Shown: piece by piece, positions 51,455 through 59,120 of the stretch
Numbering within the stretch: the first letter of the stretch is position 1
How the letters are laid out: each line of letters opens with the position of its first letter
Source: Litchfieldia alkalitelluris
GTDB lineage: Bacteria > Bacillota > Bacilli > Bacillales > Bacillaceae_L
Direction: 5' to 3'
Assembly: GCF_002019645.1 (NCBI RefSeq)
Contig: NZ_KV917374.1
Location: forward strand, 1,143,452-1,207,451
Length of the DNA: 64,000 bases
Position numbers and translations under genes: made by a program
The notes under the pieces: generated by a model
The model's database searches: none
What the model was told of the DNA's origin: nothing
What the model saw: the letters and a program-made list of their open reading frames with translations, nothing else

Positions 51455-52387
51455 ATGCATGTGATTGATTTACATTGTGATGCTTTATTAAAGCTCTGGG
51501 AACATAAAGGGGAATTACGATTTAGTGACTCAGAAGAACTTGAAACTAACAAGCAACGTCTGAAAACAGGGAAAGTTAAGGTTCAAAGCTTTGCTATTTT
51601 TATAGAACCAGAAATGAAGTCAGATCAAAAATTTCAAGCTGCATTAGACCAAATCGAGTATTTCTATACAGAGGTACTGGGTAAAAACCCTGAGATGAAA
51701 CAGATAAAAAACTGGGAGGACTTTGATACACTTGAGGATAATGAAATTGGAGCGATGCTTACTCTTGAGGGTGTTGATGCAATCGGGAATGATTTGCAGA
51801 AATTAAGCATTCTGTTTCAATTAGGTGTCCGCTCTGTGGGCTTAACTTGGAATAATGCAAATTTAGCGGCAGATGGAGCGGGTGAGCCGAGGGGAGCAGG
51901 CCTCACCACTTTAGGCATTGAAATTGTCCAAATGAACAATAAGCATCAAGTACTTACTGATGTCTCCCATCTTAGTGAGAGAGCATTTTGGGATGTAATG
52001 GAAATTGCAGACTATCCAATCGCAAGTCATTCGAATTCAAAAGCCCTATGTGACCACCCACGTAATCTTACAGATGCGCAGGCAAACGAAATGTTTGTGA
52101 AAAACGGTCTGATTCATGTGGTCTATAACCCTCCATTCATAAATGAAAAAGGCCCTGCGACGATTGGAGATTTAATTAAACATATTGATCACTTCTGTAG
52201 CCTTGGAGGAGTGAACCAAATTGGCTTAGGCTCAGACTTTGATGGAATAAGTAAGTTCATTATTGATTTAGAAGATGCTTCAAAAACGCAAAATCTAATC
52301 AATGAGCTCTTAAAATATTTCACTGAGGACCAAGTAAAAGGATTTGCCTACCTAAACTTTCTAAACCATCGACCAAATATGAAATAA
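51455..52387 (+). CDS. Membrane dipeptidase, peptidase M19 family
   Basis: Zinc dipeptidase of 310 aa (renal-dipeptidase type) expected to cleave dipeptides including those with D-residues. The metal ligands are visible: IDLHCDALLK at the start, LTLEGVDA near residue 108, TDVSHLSERAF near 172, ASHSNSKALCDHPRN near 193 and LGSDFDGI near 262. Length and motif order are complete and there is no signal peptide. Single-gene unit with its own terminator; GGGAGAGG precedes the ATG. Confidence 0.92.
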   Translation: MHVIDLHCDALLKLWEHKGELRFSDSEELETNKQRLKTGKVKVQSFAIFIEPEMKSDQKFQAALDQIEYFYTEVLGKNPEMKQIKNWEDFDTLEDNEIGAMLTLEGVDAIGNDLQKLSILFQLGVRSVGLTWNNANLAADGAGEPRGAGLTTLGIEIVQMNNKHQVLTDVSHLSERAFWDVMEIADYPIASHSNSKALCDHPRNLTDAQANEMFVKNGLIHVVYNPPFINEKGPATIGDLIKHIDHFCSLGGVNQIGLGSDFDGISKFIIDLEDASKTQNLINELLKYFTEDQVKGFAYLNFLNHRPNMK

Positions 52388-52392
52388 GTAAA

Positions 52393-52434
52393 GAAAATGT
52401 GAGTTTGAAAAAATCAGGACTCACATTTTTTATT
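52393..52434 (+). terminator. Terminator after the dipeptidase gene
   Basis: AAAATGTGAGT pairs with ACTCACATTTT around a 14-nt loop, followed by T. The 270 bp from here to the next gene is AT-rich, with no confident element. Confidence 0.8.
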
Positions 52435-52711
52435 TTTATTGGCTAACAAATCTAAATAAATGTCGCATCATGTAGTATGAACAGTGTATTTCCTTCGTGT
52501 GTAAAATCAATGAAACATACTGAAATAATCAAGGTTTATTTATCCAACAGTTGAAAAATGTAGTAAATTATTTCATCTGGATAATTTTTCAAATTGATAA
52601 ATTAATAGTTTAATACCTAAGGTTCGGTTGCGTTTTCCATTTTTTAGATGGTGTTTTAAAATATTGCAGCTGTTACCTTCTAGTAGAGAAAAAGAATACT
52701 AGGAGGCCAAC

Positions 52712-53311
52712 ATGAAACTATTTAAAAAACTAGTGATTACTTCGACTCTTGCATTATCATTATTCGCTTTCAATAATGCAACTACTGAAGCATCATCAAC
52801 AACTTATACAGTTAAAGCAGGAGATACACTATGGAAAATTGCTACTGCAAACAGTGTATCAGTTAATACCCTGAAACAGGAAAACAAGCAAACTACTAAC
52901 ACAATATATCCAGGGCAAAAGTTAGCGATACCACAAGCTATTAGTGCTGCAGACAAGGACTTAATGGCACGAATTGTTCATGCAGAAGCTAAGGGTGAGT
53001 CATATGCTGGTAAAGTTGCAGTTGCGACAGTGGTTCTTAACCGTGTGGACAGCTCTTTATTCCCAAATACGATTAAAGGTGTTATCTATGAACGCACATC
53101 AAATGGTGGCTATGCGTTCTCACCGGTAGGGAACGGCGCAATCAACCAAGCAGCAGATGCTAGTGCTAAACAAGCAGTAGAAGAAGCAATCGCTTTTAGA
53201 GGTCAAGGTAAAGGATCATTATTCTTCTACAATCCAGCTAAAATCACTAACAAATGGATTTTATCTAGAGAAGTTACTGTAGTAATCGGAAATCATACTT
53301 TTGCAAAATAA
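52712..53311 (+). CDS. LysM-containing SleB/CwlJ-type cell wall hydrolase
   Basis: Secreted protein of 199 aa: signal peptide (about residues 1-27), LysM (about 30-72, YTVKAGDTLWKIATANSV through YPGQKLAIP) that binds peptidoglycan, and a SleB-type hydrolase domain (about 78-199) with MARIVHAEAKGESYAGKVAV, containing the catalytic glutamate of this lytic-transglycosylase fold, and YAFSPVGNGAINQ. SleB-type enzymes open spore cortex; LysM-bearing versions such as YkvT/YocH-like proteins act on wall in growing cells or spores. AGGAGG precedes the ATG. Confidence 0.88.
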   Translation: MKLFKKLVITSTLALSLFAFNNATTEASSTTYTVKAGDTLWKIATANSVSVNTLKQENKQTTNTIYPGQKLAIPQAISAADKDLMARIVHAEAKGESYAGKVAVATVVLNRVDSSLFPNTIKGVIYERTSNGGYAFSPVGNGAINQAADASAKQAVEEAIAFRGQGKGSLFFYNPAKITNKWILSREVTVVIGNHTFAK

Positions 53312-53423
53312 AGATAACGATACTATTTTCAACTGTATAATAATGACTGGAGAAAACAGGGAGAATTTATACAAAAAAATGGTTCCGTTTTAGGTTGCTT
53401 TAATATAAATAGACTCAAAATTG

Positions 53424-53450
53424 GCGTATGAATTAGCATACGCTTTTTCT
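53424..53450 (+). terminator. Probable terminator downstream of the LysM-SleB gene
   Basis: GCGTATG and CATACGC (53424-53430, 53437-53443) with a 6-nt loop, followed by TTTTTC, 110 bp past the stop codon. Confidence 0.75.
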
Positions 53451-53589
53451 TTATTTATCAAGGTTTCTACAATATTCCATTAACTTTGAAGTAGCAATTG
53501 ACATTATTATTATGATGGGCAATAACTATTGGTACGATTAAAAAGAGGGTCAACCTTCTGTCATTTGCAGTTCCGTTTTGAGTATTGAT

Positions 53590-53880
53590 TTTTATAAGCT
53601 GGTTGATAAAAAGCGTCTGATTCCCAAGAGGGTCCGCACTTTTTGGCTGTGGGCTCAGATTAAGAAGTCATCTGATAAATAGACGGAAACATTCCCCTTA
53701 ATTGCTGATTATTATAAAAAAAGGCTTAAATAGACGGAGAGATTCCGCCTATTACCTTAAAAAATGCAAAATAGCCGATTTCTGCTTTACATAATCGGAA
53801 AAACTCCGCTTATTTATCCCAAAACGAGCTCCATCTGGCATCTAACCGGAAAAATTCCGCTTATTTCTCAAGACAATTTC
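53590..53880. repeat. Degenerate CGGA...TCCG direct repeats
   Basis: Several copies of a phrase like ATAGACGGAAACATTCC, ATAGACGGAGAGATTCCGCC, ATCGGAAAAACTCCGCTTAT and ACCGGAAAAATTCCGCTTAT are spaced about 55-60 bp apart. Each contains a small CGGA/TCCG palindrome. A GGTTGATAAA phrase like the 21-bp arrays lies at the left edge. The 53.3-54.0 kb gap has no gene that I can support. Confidence 0.65.
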
Positions 53881-54008
53881 ATCTGAAGCATTACATGAAC
53901 CGTATCACAAGTAAATGTGGTCTTATATAAATATGGTTCTTTTATACCTAATTAAGAGACAAGCCCTATTACTAAATTTAGTTTTACGACTTCCATATTA
54001 ATGAATAT

Positions 54009-54210
54009 TCGCACCATGGAGGATGAAAATGTTGTTCACTTAGTATGGAATGAGCGGAGAGCCACTTGACTCCTACGGGATCCAGTGGTCTTGCGAGACC
54101 CCGCAGGAGCTGAGCACCTGGCGACGAGGAGGCTCACGGACCACGCCGCGGAAAGCAAGTGGATCGCAGCTCATGGAACTCCGCTAACTAAATTATTTTC
54201 ATGGTAGACT
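54009..54210. repeat. Palindromic dispersed repeat A, copy 3
   Basis: Starts with TTCGCACCATGGAGGATGAA, runs through the conserved core (ATGAGCGGAGAGCCACTTGA, CTCC...GGGA, CCCCGCAGGAGC, GAGGAGGCTCACGG, GAAAGCAAGTGG, GCTCATGGAACTCC) and ends ATTTTCATGGTAGAC. ATGAGC pairs with GCTCAT and CCACTTG with CAAGTGG. Confidence 0.88.
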
Positions 54211-54261
54211 TCTATGCTAATTAAAATTAGCACCATGTAGGTGAAAAATTATACTTAGCTT

Positions 54262-54385
54262 AGTGTCTAGCTCCAGGCGCTATCGGCTCTCAGGTCTAAG
54301 ACAAGCCACCCTAGAAGGTTAAAGAGCAACCTTCTAGCCGTCATGTCTTATGCCTGTCGCCGATGAACGAGCGCCTTCCGCATTT
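54262..54385. repeat. Dispersed repeat B (GGCGC...GCGCC hairpin)
   Basis: From TGTCTAGCTCCAGGCGC to GAGCGCCTTCCGC. It contains a perfect CTAGAAGGTT/AACCTTCTAG stem (54311-54337) and outer pairings GGCGC/GCGCC and ATCGG/CCGAT. Sequences of this style recur widely in Bacillus genomes, as far as I recall. It lies between two copies of repeat A. Confidence 0.7.
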
Positions 54386-54394
54386 CTTTTTTTT

Positions 54395-54613
54395 CAGGGT
54401 AGACATCCATGCTAAATATGTATTTCGCACCATGGAGAATGAAAATAGGTACTTACTAAGTGTGGAATGAGCGGAGAGCCACTTGACTCCTGCGGGATCC
54501 AGTGGTCTCGTGAGACCCCGCAGGAGCCCCGAGGAGGCTCACGGACCACCCCGCGGAAAGCAAGTGGATCGCAGCTCATGGAACTCTACATCATTATGTA
54601 TTTTCAGGGTAGA
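54395..54613. repeat. Palindromic dispersed repeat A, copy 4
   Basis: Begins with the linker GGTAGACATCCATGCTAAAT and TTTCGCACCATGGAGAATGA, then the core. CTCCTGCGGG (54487-54496) and CCCGCAGGAG (54517-54526) form a 10-bp stem. GCCACTTG (54478-54485) and CAAGTGG (54561-54567) pair outside it. It ends ATTTTCAGGGTAGAC. Confidence 0.9.
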
Positions 54614-54743
54614 CTTTTAGTAACTAATTACCAATTTCTAGTTTAATATCTTTTTCCGACTTTGTTAATAATTTGTTCATATTTTAAAGGTAACATAAAC
54701 CTATCAAATAAAAGACAAGTTATAAATAGAAGGGAAGACTAAT

Positions 54744-55622
54744 ATGTTAACCGATTTAAAAAATAGAAAGAAATTTATAAGTATTGTAGTCGTAATTATT
54801 ATAGCCATTATTATATCCACCTTTTTGTTGAAGAAAGAAGTAGTTGCAAGTGTCTCTGGTGTATCAATTACAAAAGCAGAATTATCGGACGAACTTTTCG
54901 AGCAATATGGAACTACTGTTTTAGATACGCTAATCACCAATAAATTAATTCAGCTTGAGTCTGAAAGTCAAAAGCTTACCGTTACTGACGAAGAAATACA
55001 AACAGAAGTAGATACATTAATTAGCTCATATGGTGGAGAAGAAACGTTCGCTTCTGTCCTAGAGTCAAACGGGACATCCATGAATACGGTTAAAAAGGAT
55101 ATTAAATTATATCTGTTGACTGAAAAACTTTTACAAGAAAGAATTACTATTACCGATGAAGAAATGGCAGCCTATTTTGAAGAGAATAAAGCCACCTTTG
55201 CCATCAGTGAACAGGTTGAGGCAAGTCATATTTTAGTTAAAGACGAAGAGACAGCAAATGAGGTCCTTTCCAAGTTAAATGATGGTGAAGACTTTGCCAC
55301 ACTTGCGAACGAATATTCAACTGATACAGCCAATGCAAGTAATGGTGGAAAATTGGGATTTTTTGGTAAGGGTGAGATGGTTGAGGACTTTGAAAAAGTC
55401 GCTTTTGATTTAGACATTGACGAGATTAGTGAGCCTGTAAAAACAGAACATGGCTACCACATCATCAAGGTTACAAATAAACAAGAGGCCACAGAAGCTA
55501 ATTTTGAAGACAGTAAGGAAAGTATTAAACAAACTTTATTAGACGAAAAAATGAGTACTGAATACTCGACATTAGTTACAGAGTTAAAAGAGAAGTATGA
55601 GATTGAAACCTTTAATAATTAA
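54744..55622 (+). CDS. PrsA/SurA-like peptidyl-prolyl isomerase (foldase)
   Basis: Extracytoplasmic foldase of 292 aa with a single N-terminal membrane anchor (about residues 10-29) instead of the lipobox of PrsA. A SurA-like N-terminal helical domain (about 35-140) is followed by a parvulin PPIC domain (about 150-245: QVEASHILVKDEETANEVLS, GGKLGFFGKGEMVEDFEKVA, KTEHGYHIIKV). It likely helps fold secreted proteins. AGAAGGGAAG precedes the start. Two repeat A copies lie just upstream; the gene appears to be monocistronic. Confidence 0.88.
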   Translation: MLTDLKNRKKFISIVVVIIIAIIISTFLLKKEVVASVSGVSITKAELSDELFEQYGTTVLDTLITNKLIQLESESQKLTVTDEEIQTEVDTLISSYGGEETFASVLESNGTSMNTVKKDIKLYLLTEKLLQERITITDEEMAAYFEENKATFAISEQVEASHILVKDEETANEVLSKLNDGEDFATLANEYSTDTANASNGGKLGFFGKGEMVEDFEKVAFDLDIDEISEPVKTEHGYHIIKVTNKQEATEANFEDSKESIKQTLLDEKMSTEYSTLVTELKEKYEIETFNN

Positions 55623-55689
55623 ATGGGACTTTAATTGGTTCATAAAGACCATAAGCATATTTACTAAAATAGCCTGTAAGTAAAAAACA

Positions 55690-55730
55690 AAAAGGCTCTT
55701 CCACTAATGATCATTGGAGAGCCTAATGTT
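55690..55730 (-). terminator. Terminator overlapping the end of the 43-aa ORF
   Basis: AGGCTCT-CCA and TGG-AGAGCCT pair; on the minus strand the stem leads into TTTTTGTTTTTT, so it ends the small ORF transcript and may also stop the converging foldase transcript. Confidence 0.75.
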
Positions 55731-55835
55731 TTTTACTATTTGAGCATTTACACCTTGTTCTTTTAGCTTTTTTACAATTTCTGTTAAAGATAAGACTGGC
55801 TTTTTCTTATTGGTTATCTCATTACTATGACTCAT
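55704..55835 (-). CDS. 43-aa ORF under a TetR-operator promoter
   Basis: Short hydrophilic protein of 43 aa beginning MSHSNEITNKKKPVLSLTEI and ending with VKNIRLSNDH. It is too short to identify and I know no family. Support for expression: GAGGGA before the ATG, an almost consensus sigma-A promoter 45 bp upstream flanked by two operators, and a terminator at its end. It lies directly downstream of a TetR gene on the same strand, whose own promoter carries a similar operator. A stress-induced regulatory peptide is one possibility. Confidence 0.5.
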   Translation of the reverse strand: MSHSNEITNKKKPVLSLTEIVKKLKEQGVNAQIVKNIRLSNDH

Positions 55836-55859
55836 TCAATCCCTCATTTCACTATCTTT

Positions 55860-55907
55860 TGACTAACTGGTCATATTAATTATAATATTATGTGACTAAC
55901 TGGTCAA
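55860..55907 (-). promoter_or_regulatory. Sigma-A promoter with two TetR operators
   Basis: On the minus strand TTGACC (55902-55907), 17 bp, TATAAT (55879-55884). TGACCAGTTAGTCA occurs twice, at 55893-55906 over the -35 and at 55860-55873 just past the -10. The same half-sites (TGACTAA/TTAGTCA) appear upstream of the TetR gene. Confidence 0.7.
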
Positions 55908-55960
55908 TTAAGTTTTTAGAAAAATTAAAAAAACGTTCTAAATTTGAACGTTTTGTGACA

Positions 55961-56827
55961 TTAAATTTTTAAGTGATAGAAGGAAGCGATATCTTTACGA
56001 TATCTGTCAAGTGTAGGGAAGTCTTTGAAGTTCGAAAGCATTCCTTGAATAACTGGTATTCTAGGTGAGTCTTTACTAATTTCAGTTTCTAAAACATCAA
56101 GTGAAATTAAAAGATCTTCATGTTCATCGAGTGCTTCGATTTGCTGACGTAATTGTTTTAAAACAGTTTCGATTTTTTGATCGTCATTTATAAAAAAAGT
56201 TTTAGTCTTTAACATTAAATTCGTTAATTTTGATTCGTTAAAAAGTGGTTCGTCGTCGGTAATTCCAGCCACAATATTATCCAATCTATTCATAATAAAT
56301 TTAACGACCTTTTCAGTATTAAATTCAGTTGGATCAAGAAGTATTAAACGAATATAGGCTTGCATTAGCCCGTCAAGGAGAATTGATAAATCCCAAAGAT
56401 AATCCTTTATTTTATCCCCGTATATAGCTTTAATAGCATTTTGATAAAATTCATGAGACTCTTTGTGCATCCTTAATAAAAAGAATTTAACGGACTCATT
56501 CAATGGAATAGCTTGTTCTCTTGTTTGCATGATAATAAATTCTTTTTCTTGAATGAGTATATCTAATAAAGATTCTAACTGACGTGTAAAGGTCTCTCTA
56601 GGTGGAAGTGTCAGGTTGTCAAACTTGTGTAAGTTATGTTGTATTTTATCATAATAGTACTCAAGAACAGACAATAGGAGCGAATCCTTTGACTTAAAGT
56701 GAAGATAAAATGCTCCTTTAGATATTCCACTTTCTACCGCTATTTCTTGAATTGATGTATTTGTAAACCCTTTTTGAGCAAATAATTTGATTGCTGTTTC
56801 AATAATGACTTTTTCCTTATCTTTCAT
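55961..56827 (-). CDS. TetR-family transcriptional regulator
   Basis: Regulator of 288 aa, longer than typical TetR proteins. The DNA-binding domain is at residues 1-55 (ETAIKLFAQKGFTNTSIQEI, then SGISKGAFYLHFKSKDSLL). A long helical ligand/dimer domain follows. AGGAGGTG precedes ATG 56827. It is likely autoregulated through TGACTAATTAGTCA near 56892 and to repress the 43-aa ORF. The natural effector is unknown; no efflux pump is adjacent on its strand. Confidence 0.85.
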   Translation of the reverse strand: MKDKEKVIIETAIKLFAQKGFTNTSIQEIAVESGISKGAFYLHFKSKDSLLLSVLEYYYDKIQHNLHKFDNLTLPPRETFTRQLESLLDILIQEKEFIIMQTREQAIPLNESVKFFLLRMHKESHEFYQNAIKAIYGDKIKDYLWDLSILLDGLMQAYIRLILLDPTEFNTEKVVKFIMNRLDNIVAGITDDEPLFNESKLTNLMLKTKTFFINDDQKIETVLKQLRQQIEALDEHEDLLISLDVLETEISKDSPRIPVIQGMLSNFKDFPTLDRYRKDIASFYHLKI

Positions 56828-56884
56828 TCCTAACACCTCCTAAGCTCTTGATATAAGGTGACCATAGGGTCATACAAAGTATAA

Positions 56885-56905
56885 AATGTTATGACTAATT
56901 AGTCA
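56885..56905 (-). promoter_or_regulatory. Palindromic operator upstream of the TetR gene
   Basis: TGACTAATTAGTCA is a perfect 14-bp palindrome about 65 bp before the TetR start codon and shares half-sites with the two operators at 55.86-55.91 kb. Confidence 0.6.
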
Positions 56906-56942
56906 AATTTATAATGGGTTTACATTTAAGTTCAGCTAATTA

Positions 56943-56985
56943 AGAAGCCTCTTATGCAGGAAACGAAGTGCATAAGAGGCTTTTC
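56943..56985. terminator. Hairpin between the AI-2E-type and TetR genes
   Basis: AGCCTCTTATGCA pairs with TGCATAAGAGGCT. It lies 50 bp past the AI-2E-type gene stop; the T-run is stronger on the plus strand than on the minus strand. Confidence 0.6.
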
Positions 56986-57036
56986 ATTTGGTTGTATTCG
57001 TAAACTTTGTTGCTTTTGAAATGTCTTTACTTTCTT

Positions 57037-58137
57037 TTAAACGATTAATTCGTCTCTATACTTTCTTCTTAAGCGAACAAGTCGAACTACATGTAAGACT
57101 ACTGCTTTAATGACTGCATATGTAGGAACTGCAAGAATCATTCCGATAATTCCCCCAAAGCTCCCAGCACCAATTAATAATAAAATGATTGTTAATGGGT
57201 GGGTATTTAATCTTTTACCAATAATTAGAGGAGAAAGAACATTCCCATCAAGCTGTTGAACAATTAACACAACGATTGCTGCCAAAAGAGCTTTTGTTGG
57301 CGAATCAAGTAAACCAATTACGACGGCAGGTGCTGCTCCAATAAAGGGTCCTACATAAGGAATAATGTTTGTAATAGCGATAATCATTCCTAAAAGAAGA
57401 GCATATTTTAGGTCGATGATTAAGAAGCCAATAAAACATCCTGTACCGATCACTAGCGAAACAATCACTTGGCCCTGGATGTAGGTAGATAGTGTTACAT
57501 AAAGATCTTTTAAAATAACGAGCACTTCGCTGCGATAAGAATTCGGGAAAAATTTAACGACTGTTTCAGAAAATCTATGTCCGTCCTTCAACATATAAAA
57601 CAATATAAACGGAACAGTAATGATAATTAATGTAATGTTGGTGACAACACCTAAAACTTGACCAATACTTGCTGCAATATTATCAGGAATGGTTGCAACA
57701 AAGTTTAGGAATCCGGCTTCAATTTCATTAATAGATACATACTCTTGGGTCATAATCCACGTAAACCAAGGTTCCTCAGATAGTTGAATAACATAACCTT
57801 GGATGGCTGCAGCATACCTCGGTGAATTTCGGATGAAGTCAGTTATTTGTTCCGAAACCACTGGACCAATAAGTGAACCTAGTACAATGATTAGACTAAT
57901 AAACAATAAGTATAATACAAGGATGGCAATCGCCCGAGGTGCTTTCCCTTTCTCTAAAAGTTTAACAATCGGGTTAAAGATAAAAAACAAAATTCCTGCA
58001 ATTAATATGGGCAAAAAGAGAGTAGAACTAAAAACAATGATTGGCTGAAATAAAAATGAAACCCTTGATCCTACATATACAATCAATAAAACTAGTAGGA
58101 TTTGAAGGGTCCAAAAGTGGACCTTCGACTTTAACAC
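57037..58137 (-). CDS. AI-2E family (UPF0118/PerM-like) membrane protein
   Basis: Membrane protein of 366 aa with about eight helices. IGPVVSEQITDFIRNSPRYA near residue 90, NIIPYVGPFIGAAPAVVIGL near 255 and VQQLDGNVLSPLIIGKRLNT near 290 are hallmarks of the AI-2E transporter family. Members have been linked to autoinducer export or ion transport; the substrate here cannot be deduced. A GTG start lies eight bases after GGAGGT. It is monocistronic. Confidence 0.9.
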   Translation of the reverse strand: MLKSKVHFWTLQILLVLLIVYVGSRVSFLFQPIIVFSSTLFLPILIAGILFFIFNPIVKLLEKGKAPRAIAILVLYLLFISLIIVLGSLIGPVVSEQITDFIRNSPRYAAAIQGYVIQLSEEPWFTWIMTQEYVSINEIEAGFLNFVATIPDNIAASIGQVLGVVTNITLIIITVPFILFYMLKDGHRFSETVVKFFPNSYRSEVLVILKDLYVTLSTYIQGQVIVSLVIGTGCFIGFLIIDLKYALLLGMIIAITNIIPYVGPFIGAAPAVVIGLLDSPTKALLAAIVVLIVQQLDGNVLSPLIIGKRLNTHPLTIILLLIGAGSFGGIIGMILAVPTYAVIKAVVLHVVRLVRLRRKYRDELIV

Positions 58138-58308
58138 TAATGTTACCTCCTAAATCTAGAAATATCCTTATCTCATTAATTCCCATTATAACGTGAAATA
58201 ATCGACAATCATCAATTAATTTTACGAAATCTGTTAATATATGAAATTTTTAATTTTTATGTATAAAGGTGAATCTATTTGTCCACTCTTATAGTGAGGT
58301 GAGGGGAA

Positions 58309-59037
58309 ATGAAATTAAGTTTATCAATACTACTATTAATAACGATAGTATTTAACTTTTATAATCAGGTTATGGGAAATGAACATAAAGAGATGATAGA
58401 TGAACTAATTGAAATAGCAGCGGAAAGTGGAGTAGAGTACTCTTCTTGGACAGTCTATAGTCGAGGTCTTATAGAGTATGTTGCTAATGAAACGGAACTG
58501 AATGAGAGATTTGAGAGTTTTATAGATGAACATCCTGAATTCGTGTGGAAAATAGAAAATGAAAAGGTTGATCATCATTTTTTGATGAAGGGTGTTAAAG
58601 AAAATAGCTCACAACAACTGTATGAAACGATTATAGTTACAGGTTATCTTTATAATGGTGAATACGAGATTAATGTAGCTTATGAAATCACCGGAGAAAG
58701 TTGGACAAAAGAAGTAAAGCAATATGTCTATTCAACCTATCAAACTAAATTTAATGATAGTGAAATGTTTTATACGATAAGAGGAACTCTAAATAGTGAA
58801 TCCGAGAACTTGAAGAAAAAAGCAGAGCAACTCTTAAAGGGGTTTAATGGAGAATTAACAGAAGGACTTTTTGAACAAGATTTTATTAGTATGTCAGCTC
58901 TAGCAGATGAGATTGATGCTCCGGTTATGAAGAATGCAGGGCATGAAATGAATTTGCAAATTGGATTAAGAGCTAATGAGGCTTCAAATCTTGTAGATGT
59001 GACTATTGGGACGCCTATTATTACGACAGAATATTAA
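58309..59037 (+). CDS. YwmB-family secreted protein
   Basis: Protein of 242 aa with an N-terminal signal or anchor (about residues 1-22) and the YwmB pattern, including AAESGVEYSSWTVYSRGLIE near 38 and FYTIRGTLNSE near 155. YwmB proteins have a TATA-box-binding-protein-like fold and are found in Bacillus; their role is unknown. AGGTGAGGGG precedes the start. A strong bidirectional terminator follows. Confidence 0.78.
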   Translation: MKLSLSILLLITIVFNFYNQVMGNEHKEMIDELIEIAAESGVEYSSWTVYSRGLIEYVANETELNERFESFIDEHPEFVWKIENEKVDHHFLMKGVKENSSQQLYETIIVTGYLYNGEYEINVAYEITGESWTKEVKQYVYSTYQTKFNDSEMFYTIRGTLNSESENLKKKAEQLLKGFNGELTEGLFEQDFISMSALADEIDAPVMKNAGHEMNLQIGLRANEASNLVDVTIGTPIITTEY

Positions 59038-59042
59038 TAATT

Positions 59043-59086
59043 GACACTAGGGCACGAGAAAATAATCTCGTGCCCTAGTGTTTTAG
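59043..59086. terminator. Bidirectional terminator
   Basis: ACACTAGGGCACGAGA (59044-59059) pairs perfectly with TCTCGTGCCCTAGTGT (59066-59081), followed by TTTT, between converging genes. Confidence 0.95.
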
Positions 59087-59120
59087 CTTCAAATTAATAA
59101 ATAGCCTTAACCACAGCAAA

